NCBI GenBank assembly: GCA_001598975.1
Contig: BBXU01001271.1
Location: 1-41,259, forward strand
Direction of reading: 5' to 3'
Origin: Parachlorella kessleri
Taxonomy: Eukaryota > Chlorophyta > Trebouxiophyceae > Chlorellales > Chlorellaceae
Length of the DNA: 41,259 bases
Both the position numbers and the translations under genes were made by a program. The notes beneath the pieces were generated by a model that worked only from the letters and a program-made list of their open reading frames with translations, searched no databases and was not told where the DNA came from. Below, one piece after another: positions 18,047 through 28,795 of this stretch (position 1 is its first letter; each line of letters opens with the position of its first letter).

Positions 18047-21000
18047 ATGACGGACGCTTCCTTCACTATGAGCCTGCCACATGCTAAGCGGGTGAAGCAA
18101 CTGGATGCCTTGGGCAAAGAAGATATAGCACCTGATCAGGACCTTTGGGAGCTGCACGCAGTTGTGCACAAAGCCATCCAGGTAGGCCTTTTGCTGCAGT
18201 GCTGGTGTGGGTAACACAATAGCCAGGAACCCCCGTTTGCAACTGGGAAGACGTACAAAGGCAATCCCTAATGTCCCTGACGTTACTTGTATGGCGCTAG
18301 AGTCAGGGGACCGGGCGTTGCTGGGGATGTTCCTCGCGTCGTGCAGGACAGGCGTGCCCCCGCCAGTCCTTGCGTAGACCTTGGCTTCATGACCTTGCAG
18401 GATCGTTCAATAGGAGCTGCCAGGCAGGATGGTGAGGAAGACAACAAAGAGGACGACAAGAAGGCCCGCAGACAGCAGCGCATGCCCAACCCCCAGCGAG
18501 TTTTAGACAAGCTCTTCACTGCCAGGGTAACCTTGGGGTATGGGTGTGGGTGTGCCCAGCACTTCCGGTGTGTCAGGGTGTTGGCCTTGGGGGCTGCGAC
18601 CATGGACGCGGCTGCCAGCGAGTCCTGTGCTTGACCCAAATGGTGCACTGGACGATGCGACACTCCAGGGTTATGGAACCCTTCCTCCCCAGAATCAGTC
18701 ACCGCCGGCCACCCTGCTATACTCAGCGGCTTGCGCAAGTCGGTGCAGGCATGCTGGGAGCTCTGCCCTCCCCTCCCCCTCACGCGTATTGTGGGCTCCA
18801 CCCACAAGCACCAGTGACTAACCGCAGGGTGAGGTTGACGTCATCCTGGACCTGGTGACCTATGTGGAGCAGCAGCAGTTTGTGGGGGTGGCACATCTGC
18901 CCCGGAAGCCCAACTCCCTAGAGGACCTAGCCCGTGAGCGGGCTCTGCGTCTAGCCACCCGCAAGCAGCAGCTCAAGGTGCGGACTGTGCTGCACGCCGC
19001 GTGAACCCTGCGGTACACCCTGTGCGACACCTTTGATCGACTCGCTGCCAGGTGGCCGACTGGTGGGCAGCTGGTAGCTGGGGCCGGCCTGATGTCCTGC
19101 ACCTGGCCCCTCTTGGCAGTCGCATCCCCAAGCTTGCCCCTGCAGCACAACAACGGGCTGGGCAGTGACTTCAGATGCGATGTATTCCACCTGTTCTGGG
19201 CAGATACATCTGCGGCTGTCACGGCCGGAGGATCTAACGTCCTGCCAGGATGCTCCGGAGTTGCTCCCATCCCAGCAACAGTGCTTTACACCCGGCCCCT
19301 GGATATCGGCCAGAACCTTGTACCCCCGTGTGTGTGGCTTAAGCAGCGGACATGCAGTTGTAGGCAGGCCTGCTTCCTTCTTTGCAGGGCTGCACTTCTA
19401 GGCTAAGGGAAGGCCTTGAAGCGCTCAGAGCCCAGTCTGAGGTTAGCACCCGGTTCCTAAACCAGGTAGCCGACCTTCGCAAGAACTGGCGGCTGAACAG
19501 ACATGGTGGCAAGGGTGAGTGGGAAGGGTTGCCGGTGTGGGCAGGCCACCTGAGCCGCAGCCAATCCTGAAGGAGGGCGGCAAAGGGAGGAAAGAGACAA
19601 GAAGGGGGCAGTGCTGCTGACCCTAGCCCTGCAGGGAGGATGCTGGAAGGCTGTGGGTTCGTGATGTGTCCTTGGTCTGGAAGTGCGGCCAGTGTCAGTG
19701 CTTCAGCATACCTGCGAAGTCAGCGGCAGTTTTGCAAATGGCTGCCTGTGGTTGGGTATGCTAGCACTCCCTAGGGAGACCCGTAAAGAAGTAACTTGCA
19801 AAGACTTCCAAAGCAGCTCCGACAGTGGGCACTGTCATGACAATGAGGTGTGCTGTACTGTACTTGCAGATGGGCTCTTTTATGTGGACCTTTCCCTGCC
19901 TCTCAAGCACGGCGCTAAAAAAGCAGGTGGCGAACAGGCAGGGGCCCAGTGGAACCTCCTGCAGGTGGGCATGGGCAGTCACGGGTTTGATGGTCTGTAT
20001 GGCGGGGCGATGGAGTTGTAGTAGTCGGCAGTGCATGGTGGGGCCTGGTAAGCTGCTTGCAGGGCATGGCTCGGTGTGGCTTTATATCAAAATGGGAGCC
20101 ACCATGAAACGAAACACAAACACGAGCACCGGGTGGGTTGGCAACTATATGTGGTTTTGGCAGCATGTATGCTGCGATGTTTGATATGTTGTGATATTGT
20201 TTTTTGGTCATGCTGTCAGCAGGACTCAAATGGGGACGCCTGCTTGGTGGACAGATCTGCCAGCGGCCAGCCATACGTCGTACGCGGCGTGCACGACATC
20301 CACGCTGTGCTGCAAGCCCGACAGCATGTGCTGAGTTGGCAGGTCGTGCGCGCTTTGGTGAAGCACGAGGCACAGCAGGCTCAGCGGGCGCTGGACCCAG
20401 ATGGCCTGGCACCCTTGCTGGTCCAGCTGGCGACGGCAGCCAAGAAAAGATTCGAGCGGGACGCATTAGCACAGCAAAGGGACTCTCAACAGGCACGAGA
20501 CAGCAGCGGAGGTGGCGGATCTGAACCTAATGCTATGGACATTGATGGCCAGCATACAGCTGCCAGGACAGCAGCAGCAGCAGCATTGGGTGTTGGATGG
20601 GGCCCGCAGCAGCCGGAGGGCAGTGCCAGTGGGGCAGCAGGCTCTTCATGGAGTTGCACCCAGGGCAGCATGCAAAGCGCTGCTGCACGCGATGCGCTTG
20701 CTCTGCTGCGATCTCCCGGGTTCCAGGACCGCTTTGAGTCCAAGGCGCTGGCGTTGCTTCAAGCCTATCTGCGAGGCACAAGCTCCGGTGCTGGTGCTGA
20801 TTATGCCTTGACCTCGGCAGAAGCAGCTGAGGCTGGGGCTGCAGCTGGGGCAGCAGCATCAGCAGCAGGTGGTGGGGCACCGCCATTGCCGCAGGTCCAA
20901 CCCTGGGGATCGAAGGGCAGCAGCGAGCATGGCAGCGGCACTCTGGTGCGAGAGCTGCTAGCGTGGCTTCGGCACCAGGCAGTGTGCTACAGACTGGACG

Positions 21001-21356
21001 CCACCCTAACCAGCCAGGTTGCCAGTCACAACAGCCGCGCTAGTGACGGTGGTGCTGCCACAGGTGGGGGCAGGGACGAGGCGTCCGGCAATAGTCAGCT
21101 GGGCATAGTAACCGTAGAGACTGTCTCTACAGGTCTCGAGCTAGTGAATGTGTGGCAGCTGTCCACACCAGCTTGCATGCACACGGCGCTCGTTATCGTG
21201 TCTGAGGGCTCCGTGCACCTGGAAGGCAGCCTGGCACGAACAGACCAGAAGCCGCAACCTATGGAGGGCTTGCCTGTGGGTGCTGGGCGACTAATAGGGG
21301 GACCCAGGAGCATTGGGCGGGGAGACCTTGACGAGCTTTTGTCGTTGGTTTTGTAG
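18047..21356 (+). CDS. MED17: Mediator complex subunit 17-like protein
   Basis: Six exons, 588 residues: 18047-18181, 18401-18526, 18828-18977, 19388-19514, 19870-19964, 20223-21356; GT-AG and in phase. MED17 is a scaffold subunit of the Mediator head module that couples activators to RNA polymerase II. The order of weakly conserved blocks fits: N-terminal AKRVKQLDALGKED (compare plant PVKRLDAIEE), then VILDLVTYVEQQQFVGVAHL, a LREGLEALRAQ helix leading to VADLRKNWRLNRHGGK, then LFYVDLSL, and in exon 6 DIHAVLQARQHVLSWQVVRA followed by LVKHEAQ (compare the human block before SREA). The 378-codon last exon also carries long Ala/Gly/Ser-rich low-complexity linkers. MED17 is poorly conserved in sequence, so the identification rests on block order and spacing. 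A second possible start is Met8 of this model. Confidence 0.78.
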
Positions 21357-22157
21357 CCGTGTGCTTTGCTTATTGTGCTGCGCCGTCCACTGTCGACCCT
21401 TTGCGTAGTGTCCTTGGGACGTCTGGCTAGTGTATAGATGTACTGGGCATGCTCCTAGGCTAGGATGTGTCCTGTTGAGCCATGTGCGTGTGTGGCCGCG
21501 GAGGCATGCAAGCCAGTTCTGCCATCTGTCCTCCATTCTTGGTGGAAAGTGTTGTGCAGCGTCCTCGGCATGGCTATAAGCTGTGGCACCGATGTAACCT
21601 TTGTGATACACAAGAGGGAAGCCTACACGTCAAACAGAAGCTGTTACCTCTGGCTCTCTGGCCAGGACCTCTCACCCGAAAAGGTCTTGAAGGGGTTACT
21701 GAAGGGGTAATGAAAACTTCGCATGAGGCACGACAAGAAAATCTGCGAAGGCAACTCAGGGTTGCGCGCGCGGGTGGGCATGGAACATAAGGAGCACTCC
21801 TGGGCAAAGGCTGCATCATTCTCATATAGGCATAATTGATTGACGACATTCTTTACTTGCACCACTGTCGGTCGGCATAACCTTCCTCCGTACTTGTTTA
21901 CAACACGCTCTCCCAATGATGCTGGCGACCGTCGCTCTGAGCGTTGATGTCCTTGCTGCAAACCTGGCAGGCAAGTTCAACATCTTGCTGCTTCCCTTAT
22001 TTGTACAACACTGCCTGCTACGTATCCTAAGGCCACCATCAAGCCGCGATCTGGTGTGCCGCCTTGCAGGACTGCTCCTAGAAGCGGCGCTCCTTATCAT
22101 TGCCCTGAGCTGCATTATCACCGCGATGGAGAGGGTGAGCGTGACCTGCTGCAAATC
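21357..22157. other. Intergenic, MED17 3' region; possible alternative first exon
   Basis: Holds the MED17 3' UTR. An ATG frame at 21916-22135 encodes a 73-residue hydrophobic stretch ending at a good donor (AGG|GTGAGC) that would splice in phase to the exon at 22274, so it could be an alternative first exon of the Gln-rich gene. Nothing else is recognisable. Confidence 0.4.
21593..21597 (+). terminator. TGTAA polyadenylation signal, MED17
   Basis: TGTAA about 240 nt past the MED17 stop codon, in the expected range for a chlorophyte 3' UTR. Confidence 0.45.
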
Positions 22158-23319
22158 ATGTCTGGTGGCCTGAGTGCTGTCCAAAGGGAAGACGTGCAAA
22201 GCCGCCGCCAGCTCACAGTAAGCATTCAGTAATAAGTAGCTGCTGATGCCCTGGTTCTTGCACACTTCTGCAGGAGTCCTTCACGCTGGAGACCACACCA
22301 GGAATCAATGCAGCGAGCTATGCCTGCACCACTGATGTGAAGGTGAGTGTTGTTGCTAGCGTGGCCAGCCGCTTGAACATCATCCTGGCAAGTCCCAATG
22401 CTGTTGGCTTGCTGGGGAGGCCTCAGACACTGCTTGCCTGCTTGCCTGCATCACCGCTTGGCACTTATTCGGTGATACCTGAACTCTGACAACTAGCCAC
22501 ATTGCGCTCCTGCAGGAGCCTGAGGCTGCACCGACTGTCAAAGCACTGATTCAGAGCTCCAAGCACAGCGAGGCCCGACTGAACCGGCTCTGCAGCGACA
22601 GGCTACTGGCAGGGGCTGAAGCACACTACGATAATAAACAGGGTGCTGCTGCCCACCCGACCACTGCCACTCCAACATCAGTGGAGACAGCACAAGCACC
22701 CCTTCAAGCCACCAAACAGCAGGTTCTATGCCAGTTGCAGCGCCTGAGCAGTGAGCTGCTTCTGGCTGACAGCGGCAGCTCCTCCGTCTGTGACAGTGAA
22801 CCCCTCGCCGCCCCCGCAACGTCACTGATGCTGACAGCCAGCCTCGATGTTGAGGCCTGCCCAGCATGTGATGCTGCCGGCAAGCACCCAGCCCTGATAG
22901 CCGCAGCCGAGCCTGCACCTGCTCCCTCCACCCCCACCCAGCAGGCTCGCCGGCAGGCTCAGCAGCAGCAGCAGCGCCAGCAGGAGCAGCAGCGTAGTGC
23001 CAGGCAGTCTCTCTGCCAGACGCAGCAGCAGCCGCGGCGGCGGCGGCAGCAGCAGCAGCCCTTCACCTCCGCGGCCCGGCGCTGCAAGGGCGCCTGCTCA
23101 ACGCTTGACTCGAGTTCTTGCCAGGTGCCTAGTGCCCTGTCTCTCCTCTTCCTCCTGGCCTGCTACCCCGCGCCCGCCAGCATCGACAACCAGGCCGCAC
23201 AAGCAGAGCAGGAGCAGCAGCTGCGCGACTGGATGGCACTGCAGAAGGCTAGCAGCCAACGGATTAGCCATGCTCCTGCCCACCGTAACTGCCATTCACC
23301 AGCCGCTACTCCCCGCTAG
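22158..23319 (+). CDS. Unrecognised Gln-rich protein
   Basis: Three exons, 22158-22217, 22274-22342 and 22516-23319, all phase 0 with GT-AG introns; 310 residues. No family is recognised. The N-terminal third is mixed in composition (ESFTLETTPGINAASYAC, then EPEAAPTVKALIQSSKHSEA and RLNRLCSDRLL). An Ala/Ser-rich segment with several Cys follows. A Gln/Arg-rich tract (about residues 190-230, built on CAG and CGG repeats) is likely helical or coiled-coil. The tail contains a short Leu/Ala-rich hydrophobic stretch and then QAEQEQQLRDWMALQK. A 56-nt GT...AG stretch beginning at the GTGCCTAG near 23124 could be spliced, but this would shift the frame, so it was kept as coding. Start choice is uncertain because a hydrophobic upstream exon (21916-22135) also joins in phase to exon 2. 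Confidence 0.55.
22952..23060 (+). repeat. CAG/CGG-rich low-complexity tract
   Basis: Imperfect CAG and CGG triplet repeats in the last exon of the Gln-rich gene, encoding Gln and Arg runs. Triplet expansion is the likely source of the tract. Confidence 0.75.
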
Positions 23320-24319
23320 ATGCCGATGCCCCAGGCAGCGCCCACATCCTTCCACTGCCGCCGCCAGTAAGCCCTGCAACTGCTGGCAATCCTTGAACTG
23401 TGTAGGCGGAGTTCCAAGGATGAGGATTTTAAAAGAAGTTATGTGGTGGCAGGTAGCCGGAGGTAGCCAGAGAGGACGACACGGATAGTAGCAATATAGC
23501 TGACAACTCCATCGGGTCTATTGGGTGTGGGTGTGGACCCCAGCATAGGTTTTGTTTGGCAGGTGGCAGAGGCCTTCGATGGGTGGCCGGCACTGGATTG
23601 AGTCGTTTTATGTAGGAGCAACATGTTGTACCCTGTACTTCGTACTTGGCTTCAAAGGGGGAGTTTGCGACCCTAGTTGTTAACTAGAGATGTTGTGCCT
23701 CTAGTTGGTTCTCCTCCACCTATCTACAGCGTCTCTCTCGGGAGGTCGCCGTGGGACTGGTTTCCCAAAAAAAAAAAAAAAAAACAATGTTGTAGCTCAT
23801 GCGCAGTTTATTCAGGATGGTACCTATATTGTGAATCGTGTATCTGTTCAGCTGGCTAGTGTGTCAGGTTGGTCAAAGGTACTTGCAACTTGCACAAAAT
23901 CTATGTAGACTGTAACTTCTGGTGGTGGTGCGCTGTTGGAATAAAATACACTGTAGCATCTGCCCATATCTCGAGACGAGAGAGGTTGCAACGCTGTCAT
24001 GGGTTCCCAGGGTGTGCACCGAAGGGTGTGCACCGAACAATTCTTACTACAAAGAGGCAAGTTGGCAAGTGATGCGCGCGGACACCGGCGGTGCTGAGGC
24101 ACGTTCAGCAAAAGCAGCTTTGCTCAGACCATAGACAAAAATCCCAGCAGACACAGCATCAAGTAGCGCCCGCGGGCTGTCATCTCCATGATGTCGGGGC
24201 ACAATTGAATCTTACAAACGGCTTTGGCTAGGGAATGCCTGAAAACTACGATCAGCAGCGCGGGTGGCTCAATACTTGTTCACACCGGATCGCCGAAGGA
24301 ACTTTTGCGGGCCCCCTGG
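23320..24319. other. Intergenic region with 18-bp A tract
   Basis: Contains the 3' region of the Gln-rich gene (TGTAA at 23911-23915) and the promoter side of the amidohydrolase gene. An 18-bp A run sits at 23767-23784. No coding or RNA gene was recognised, and no target-site duplication was found around the A run. Confidence 0.5.
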
Positions 24320-27300
24320 ATGACTGAGCAAAGCTATACGGTCCTCAGCCATGCTTTTGTGATAGACCCAGAGCAGGGAACAGTACTCCCGGGGACCTAC
24401 CATGTCATCGTGAAGGCTGGGAAGGTGCTGCCCATCCCCACGGGGGATCAACACCTTGCAGCCTAGATGCTGACCAGCAATGCAAACATTTGTATGAGAC
24501 GACGACTTTTAGGGATACGTCATAAGTGGTTGCCTGCTCTGCCTGCAGATTGATGCCGTTATACAAGCCAGTGCCGAAGATAAGGTTGTAGAGGGCTTGG
24601 TAGTGGACTGCACAGGCTTGTACGTGATGCCTGGTCTCTGCGACGCCCATGTCCACTGCACCGCTTGTACCGCCGACCTCCCAGGACTGACCTCCCTGCC
24701 AGAAAGCCTCGTGACGGCTAGGGCAGCAAAGGTCCTGGAGGGAATGCTACTACGCGGGTTCACCACCATCCGAGATGCAGGTGAAAGTGGCTAGCAGGGG
24801 ACGCTTGCTAGCCCTGTGTTCTGACCTTTGTATGGGTGGGCATGCCTTAGGCAAAGGCTGACCTTGGTGTGCCTTGCTTGAGGCCCATTGCCCGCCGGCA
24901 TTGGTAGGGTGGTTGAAGAAGCTCAGCCTTGCCCAATCGGCCATGCACTGCAGCTGAGCTACTGACTAATGCATGGGCTACGCTTGAGGCACACCTTGCT
25001 GGTTAGCTGCCCAGTGACCTGAGCCATGCACCTTGACAACCTTTGGTGAAGGGTTTGCAATGCAGGAGGGGCCGACTGGGGGCTTGCGCAAGCAGTGGAG
25101 GAGGGTATCATTGTGGGCCCCCGCCTGCTCTTCACCGGCCATGCCCTAAGTCAAACGGGCGGCCATGGTGATATGCGTGGCAAGCAAGTCAGATGCTGCC
25201 AGAAGCCTGGCTTGGCAAGAGCCCAGCTAGCGTCTGGCTGTGCCTGTCTGGAAGTGTTGTGAATTGTTGTGATTTTACTAGTGGACTGAATGCTGCAACT
25301 CAGTGCCTTGTTGCCAACATCGTTCATAGTCGATTGCTGCAAACCCCAGCTAAAGGTGGACAGCGTGGACGACATAAACAATGACCCATCATGCTGCCTT
25401 GGGGCCTCGCAGTGAGTCGACATAGCACTCAGGTCAGTGATGGTGGCACCACGCTGGACGTTTACACAGGCAGACCTCCCCGCTTGCCCCCAGGGGCGAG
25501 GATGGCTGCCTGGCCTGCGGCGCAGCCCTGCGGGGGATTGGCAGGGTGTGTGACGGCGTGGCGGAGGTGACTAAGGCTGCCAGGGACGAGCTGCGCAAGG
25601 GCGCCCACTGCATCAAGATCATGGCGTCGGGGGGCGTGGCGTCGCCCACAGACAGGTGTGTGGATACCCCGTGGTACTGGTCTTAGGGGCATCTGTCAGT
25701 GCATCTGTCAGTTGTTCTGAATGACTTATGTGGAAAAAGAGGCGGTGGAGTTTCAGGTACTGCAAGGGAGGGTGGCAACTGCAACCAGCACAATCAGTAA
25801 CCCTAAGGGGGTGTGATCCTGAATAGCAGCTCTGACACAAACATGTATGGCATAGGCACATACAAGCTTAGTCCACTGCCCTCACCCACCCTGACCCTTC
25901 ATGGTTGTGCACATGATAGCGCCCTCGCTGGCCCTCCTCTGCTGCAGGCTCACAAACACCCAATTTTCACAGGTCGAAATATGGGCGATTGTGGAGGAGG
26001 CTGAAGCGTGTGGCACCTATGTGTGTGCCCATGCCTATACTGCCAAAGCCATCAAGCGGGCCGTGGAGTGTGGGGTGCGCAGCATTGAGCACGGCAACCA
26101 CTTGGACGAAGAAAGTGCGGGTGAGGCGGGTGGCTTCCTTGGGGATTGGAGGCAGTTGCAGGGTTGGGCGAGGGGTGGTGATGGGTGGTACAGGTGGGAC
26201 GGAGGGGCCTGGATGAGAATACTGGGCGGTTCAGGGTAGGGGCAGCGTTTGGTTGTGCACTCGCATGCCAAGGTTACCGGGGCCAACAACTGGCAACAAT
26301 GTAGCATATCAAAAGCACACATATTATTCTTAAATCCACATTGACCGCCTGTTAGGGTAGGTTGTGATCTAGACTATGACCCCTCAAGGACAGTCGCAAT
26401 ATTCGGGCGGGGAGGGGAGGGTGAGTGGCTGCGAGTTGGCAATCATTCTCAGCATGCGTGCGGTCTTCATTCATTCCCCTGACATCCTCCAATTTCCTCA
26501 CCTGGTGTTACTGTGGGGAATGCACAAGTCACTCGCTGCTTCCACTCTAAGAACCCACTTCTCCTGTCCTGGCCTTTCCAGAGCTGATGGCCGAAAAGGG
26601 AGTGTTCTTGGTGCCAACACTAGTCACCTACCAGCAGCTGGCAGCTCGAGGGGAGGAGGCAGGCATGCGGCCGGAGCTGGTTGCGAAAGTGGGGGATCTG
26701 GTGGAGCAAGGGCTCAACGCGATAGCCATTGCGGAGAGGAAAGGTGGGCAGGCCGGAGATTGTGCCTTTTGCCATGACTGAACGTTGGCGTGGCCCGCTT
26801 GTGGGCTAATACGACTGTGCGCGCAGATGGGAGAGGCAAGGAACCATTTCAGGTCCACAGCATGCATGCGGCAATTCGAACTGTCGCCTGACATTGCACT
26901 ATGCTTCCTGTAGGCAGGGTAGGGGGCACACAACTGCTGGAAAAGGCTGGGCTATGTGCCTGCAGAGCGGCACATTATTCCCCTGCAGGTGTGACCATGT
27001 GCTTTGGCTCGGACCTCCTCGGAGAGCTACATCCACAACAGAACCAGGAGTTTGCGATCCGGGCCCAAGTCCAGGATCCCAAGGTAGATGACTTGAGGAG
27101 CATCTCTGACTTAGGTGGTGAAGGACTGGCATGTGCGGTGTCTACGCCGAAGCTGCTTTTCTGTCAAACGTATACACTATGTACACTAATGTGTCAAAAA
27201 CACACGAAAGCGGCCCTGCACGGTCGTTGGAGGTGGCCACCCAGCAACTGGCCATGGCTACCCAGCATTTTCAGAGTTCCTGAGCCTCGATACTGAAGTG

Positions 27301-27792
27301 CACCTGCCTGCCTGCAGGACATCCTGCGAGCTGCGACCATCAACTGTGCCAAGCTGTTCAACATGGAGCTGCAGATAGGGAAGGTGAGCGCAGTGCTGAC
27401 AACTGCATTGACTTGCGGTGAACGTCTAGGGCATGGTGATGTGGTGATATTGATATGGGTTACCTGGACAGGTGAATGGCGGGGCCATGGTGCTACCTCT
27501 GAGTATCTACTACCACGTCACCAAGCTAGGTATGAAGGATAGCCGTTGCCCAAGCGCTATCCGGGGCGGCTGCATCGCCCTGGTGCTCTCCATTTTCCCA
27601 TCCTACCTGCTGCTGTAACACAGTCAGGACAGTGCATTCATGCAATGCCTGTACCAGGTCGCCGAGGGCTACTTGGCAGACCTTCTAGTTGTGCAAGGCA
27701 ATCCCCTTGAGGACATCGCCCTGCTCACACGCCCAGAGGAGACCCTGAAGCTCATCATGAAAGGAGGGGTGGTAGTCAAGCCACGGCCATGA
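24320..27792 (+). CDS. Metal-dependent amidohydrolase (imidazolonepropionase/Xaa-Pro dipeptidase-like)
   Basis: Nine exons, 423 residues: 24320-24424, 24549-24780, 25066-25187, 25474-25655, 25948-26120, 26582-26743, 26989-27083, 27318-27383, 27658-27792. This is an amidohydrolase-superfamily TIM-barrel enzyme of the COG1228 group, which cleaves amide bonds of N-acyl or Xaa-Pro/Arg/Lys type substrates; the substrate is not predictable here. Metal ligands seen: HxH (His69, His71 in CDAHVHC), Lys201 (HCIKIMASGGVASPTD, presumably carboxylated), His242 (CAHAYT), His262 (IEHGNHL) and Asp334 (FGSDL). The block GHALSQTGGHGD (137-148) is typical of the group, and ADLLVVQGNPLEDI closes the barrel. No targeting peptide is evident. 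The exon 3 donor (25188) and exon 4 acceptor (25473) were chosen for phase and are the least certain junction; the first donor (GTGCTG) is weak. Length is normal for the family. Confidence 0.88.
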
Positions 27793-28795
27793 TGATGGTG
27801 TAGAGTATGCTTGCTTAGAATAATACGTCGAATTGTCTCCACTCTGCATGCTGATAGGGAGCGCTTGCAGGTTGGGTAGTGAACGTTGAAAAGGGTGCTC
27901 ATGGCAAGGTTCAGGTGGTCAGGTGAGGGAGGGTAAAAGCCTTCGCCGTCACTTCAACTTCACAGTGACGGCAAGTGCAACCAAAGGATACTAGCTGTGA
28001 CTTGAGATAGACTTTATAACCCGGCGTAGCTCCCAGTCCCTAGGCAGGCACCAGTGGTCTACAGGTGCGCAAGTTTCAAACCAAGGGTGGTCACCACATA
28101 TATTGTGTGATGTAGCTGTTTGTGGGATAGGTCTGATGAAATGTCCGCCTCCCTGCCTGTCAGTTAACAGCCCGATCCTCCTCTGTACCTTGAAAACCCG
28201 CTCATGCTATTGCTGGCCTGCACCTCTTTTCAGCATTATGTCCTATGGCAATTGATAACCTCACTGCTGTCATGAATACAAAGCAAATGCCCTGACCGCA
28301 TCCCATATGCAGATTGCTGCTGCATGTCCTTAAGACAGACCGGAGCTTTACGGCGCTAGTCACACAGCGTACAAAGTAGGTATCCAAGGAGCGCTAATGA
28401 ACCGCACTACAAGGCTGCCAGTAAGCGAGAGTGCTCAAGCAAGCCCACAACTGCACCTGCCCAATGAAACACCAGCCAAGCAAGCTGCAACTCAGGCAGC
28501 AGTCCGTCTGTACGGCTACACAGTAACACAATAAAATTGCAGTCAGCAAATGCCCAATGCCACAGGCTAGCCACTCTCACTCACAACGCCATCAAGTAGT
28601 CTGCTAAGACAGAGAAGAAGCATAGGCACACCGACCTCATCCAGCGAGTCCAGCATCAAAAGCCTGCCCTGGCCGGGCGTCATGCTGTCAATCAATTGCC
28701 GCAACGTCCAAACTTCCATACAATACAGTCCGCCAGAGTCCCTGCTCCTACACAACTCGTGCCCACAATCTCTTTCGCTGCACTCCTGCCGCGCT
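27793..28795. other. Convergent intergenic region, no gene recognised
   Basis: One kilobase between the stop codons of the amidohydrolase (plus) and the formin (minus); it should contain both 3' UTRs. No TGTAA was found by eye on either strand. Open frames are short and without family motifs. Nothing repetitive was noticed. Confidence 0.5.

Noticed and set aside
22997..23488. Overlapping frame in the Gln-rich exon
   Set aside because: A triplet-repeat shadow; the chosen frame continues in phase from two upstream exons.
23767..23784. A tract as a sign of a retroposed gene
   Set aside because: No intronless gene copy precedes it and no flanking direct repeats were found.
25178..25184. GC donor (CGTG|GCAAGC) for amidohydrolase exon 3
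   Set aside because: Its phase does not match any acceptor near 25473-25493; the GTCAGA donor 7 bp downstream does.
27472..27529. Possible extra exon in the amidohydrolase (CAG|GTGAATGG to CTAG|GTATGA)
   Set aside because: It is 58 nt and breaks the frame, whereas joining 27383 directly to 27658 preserves the family's ending.
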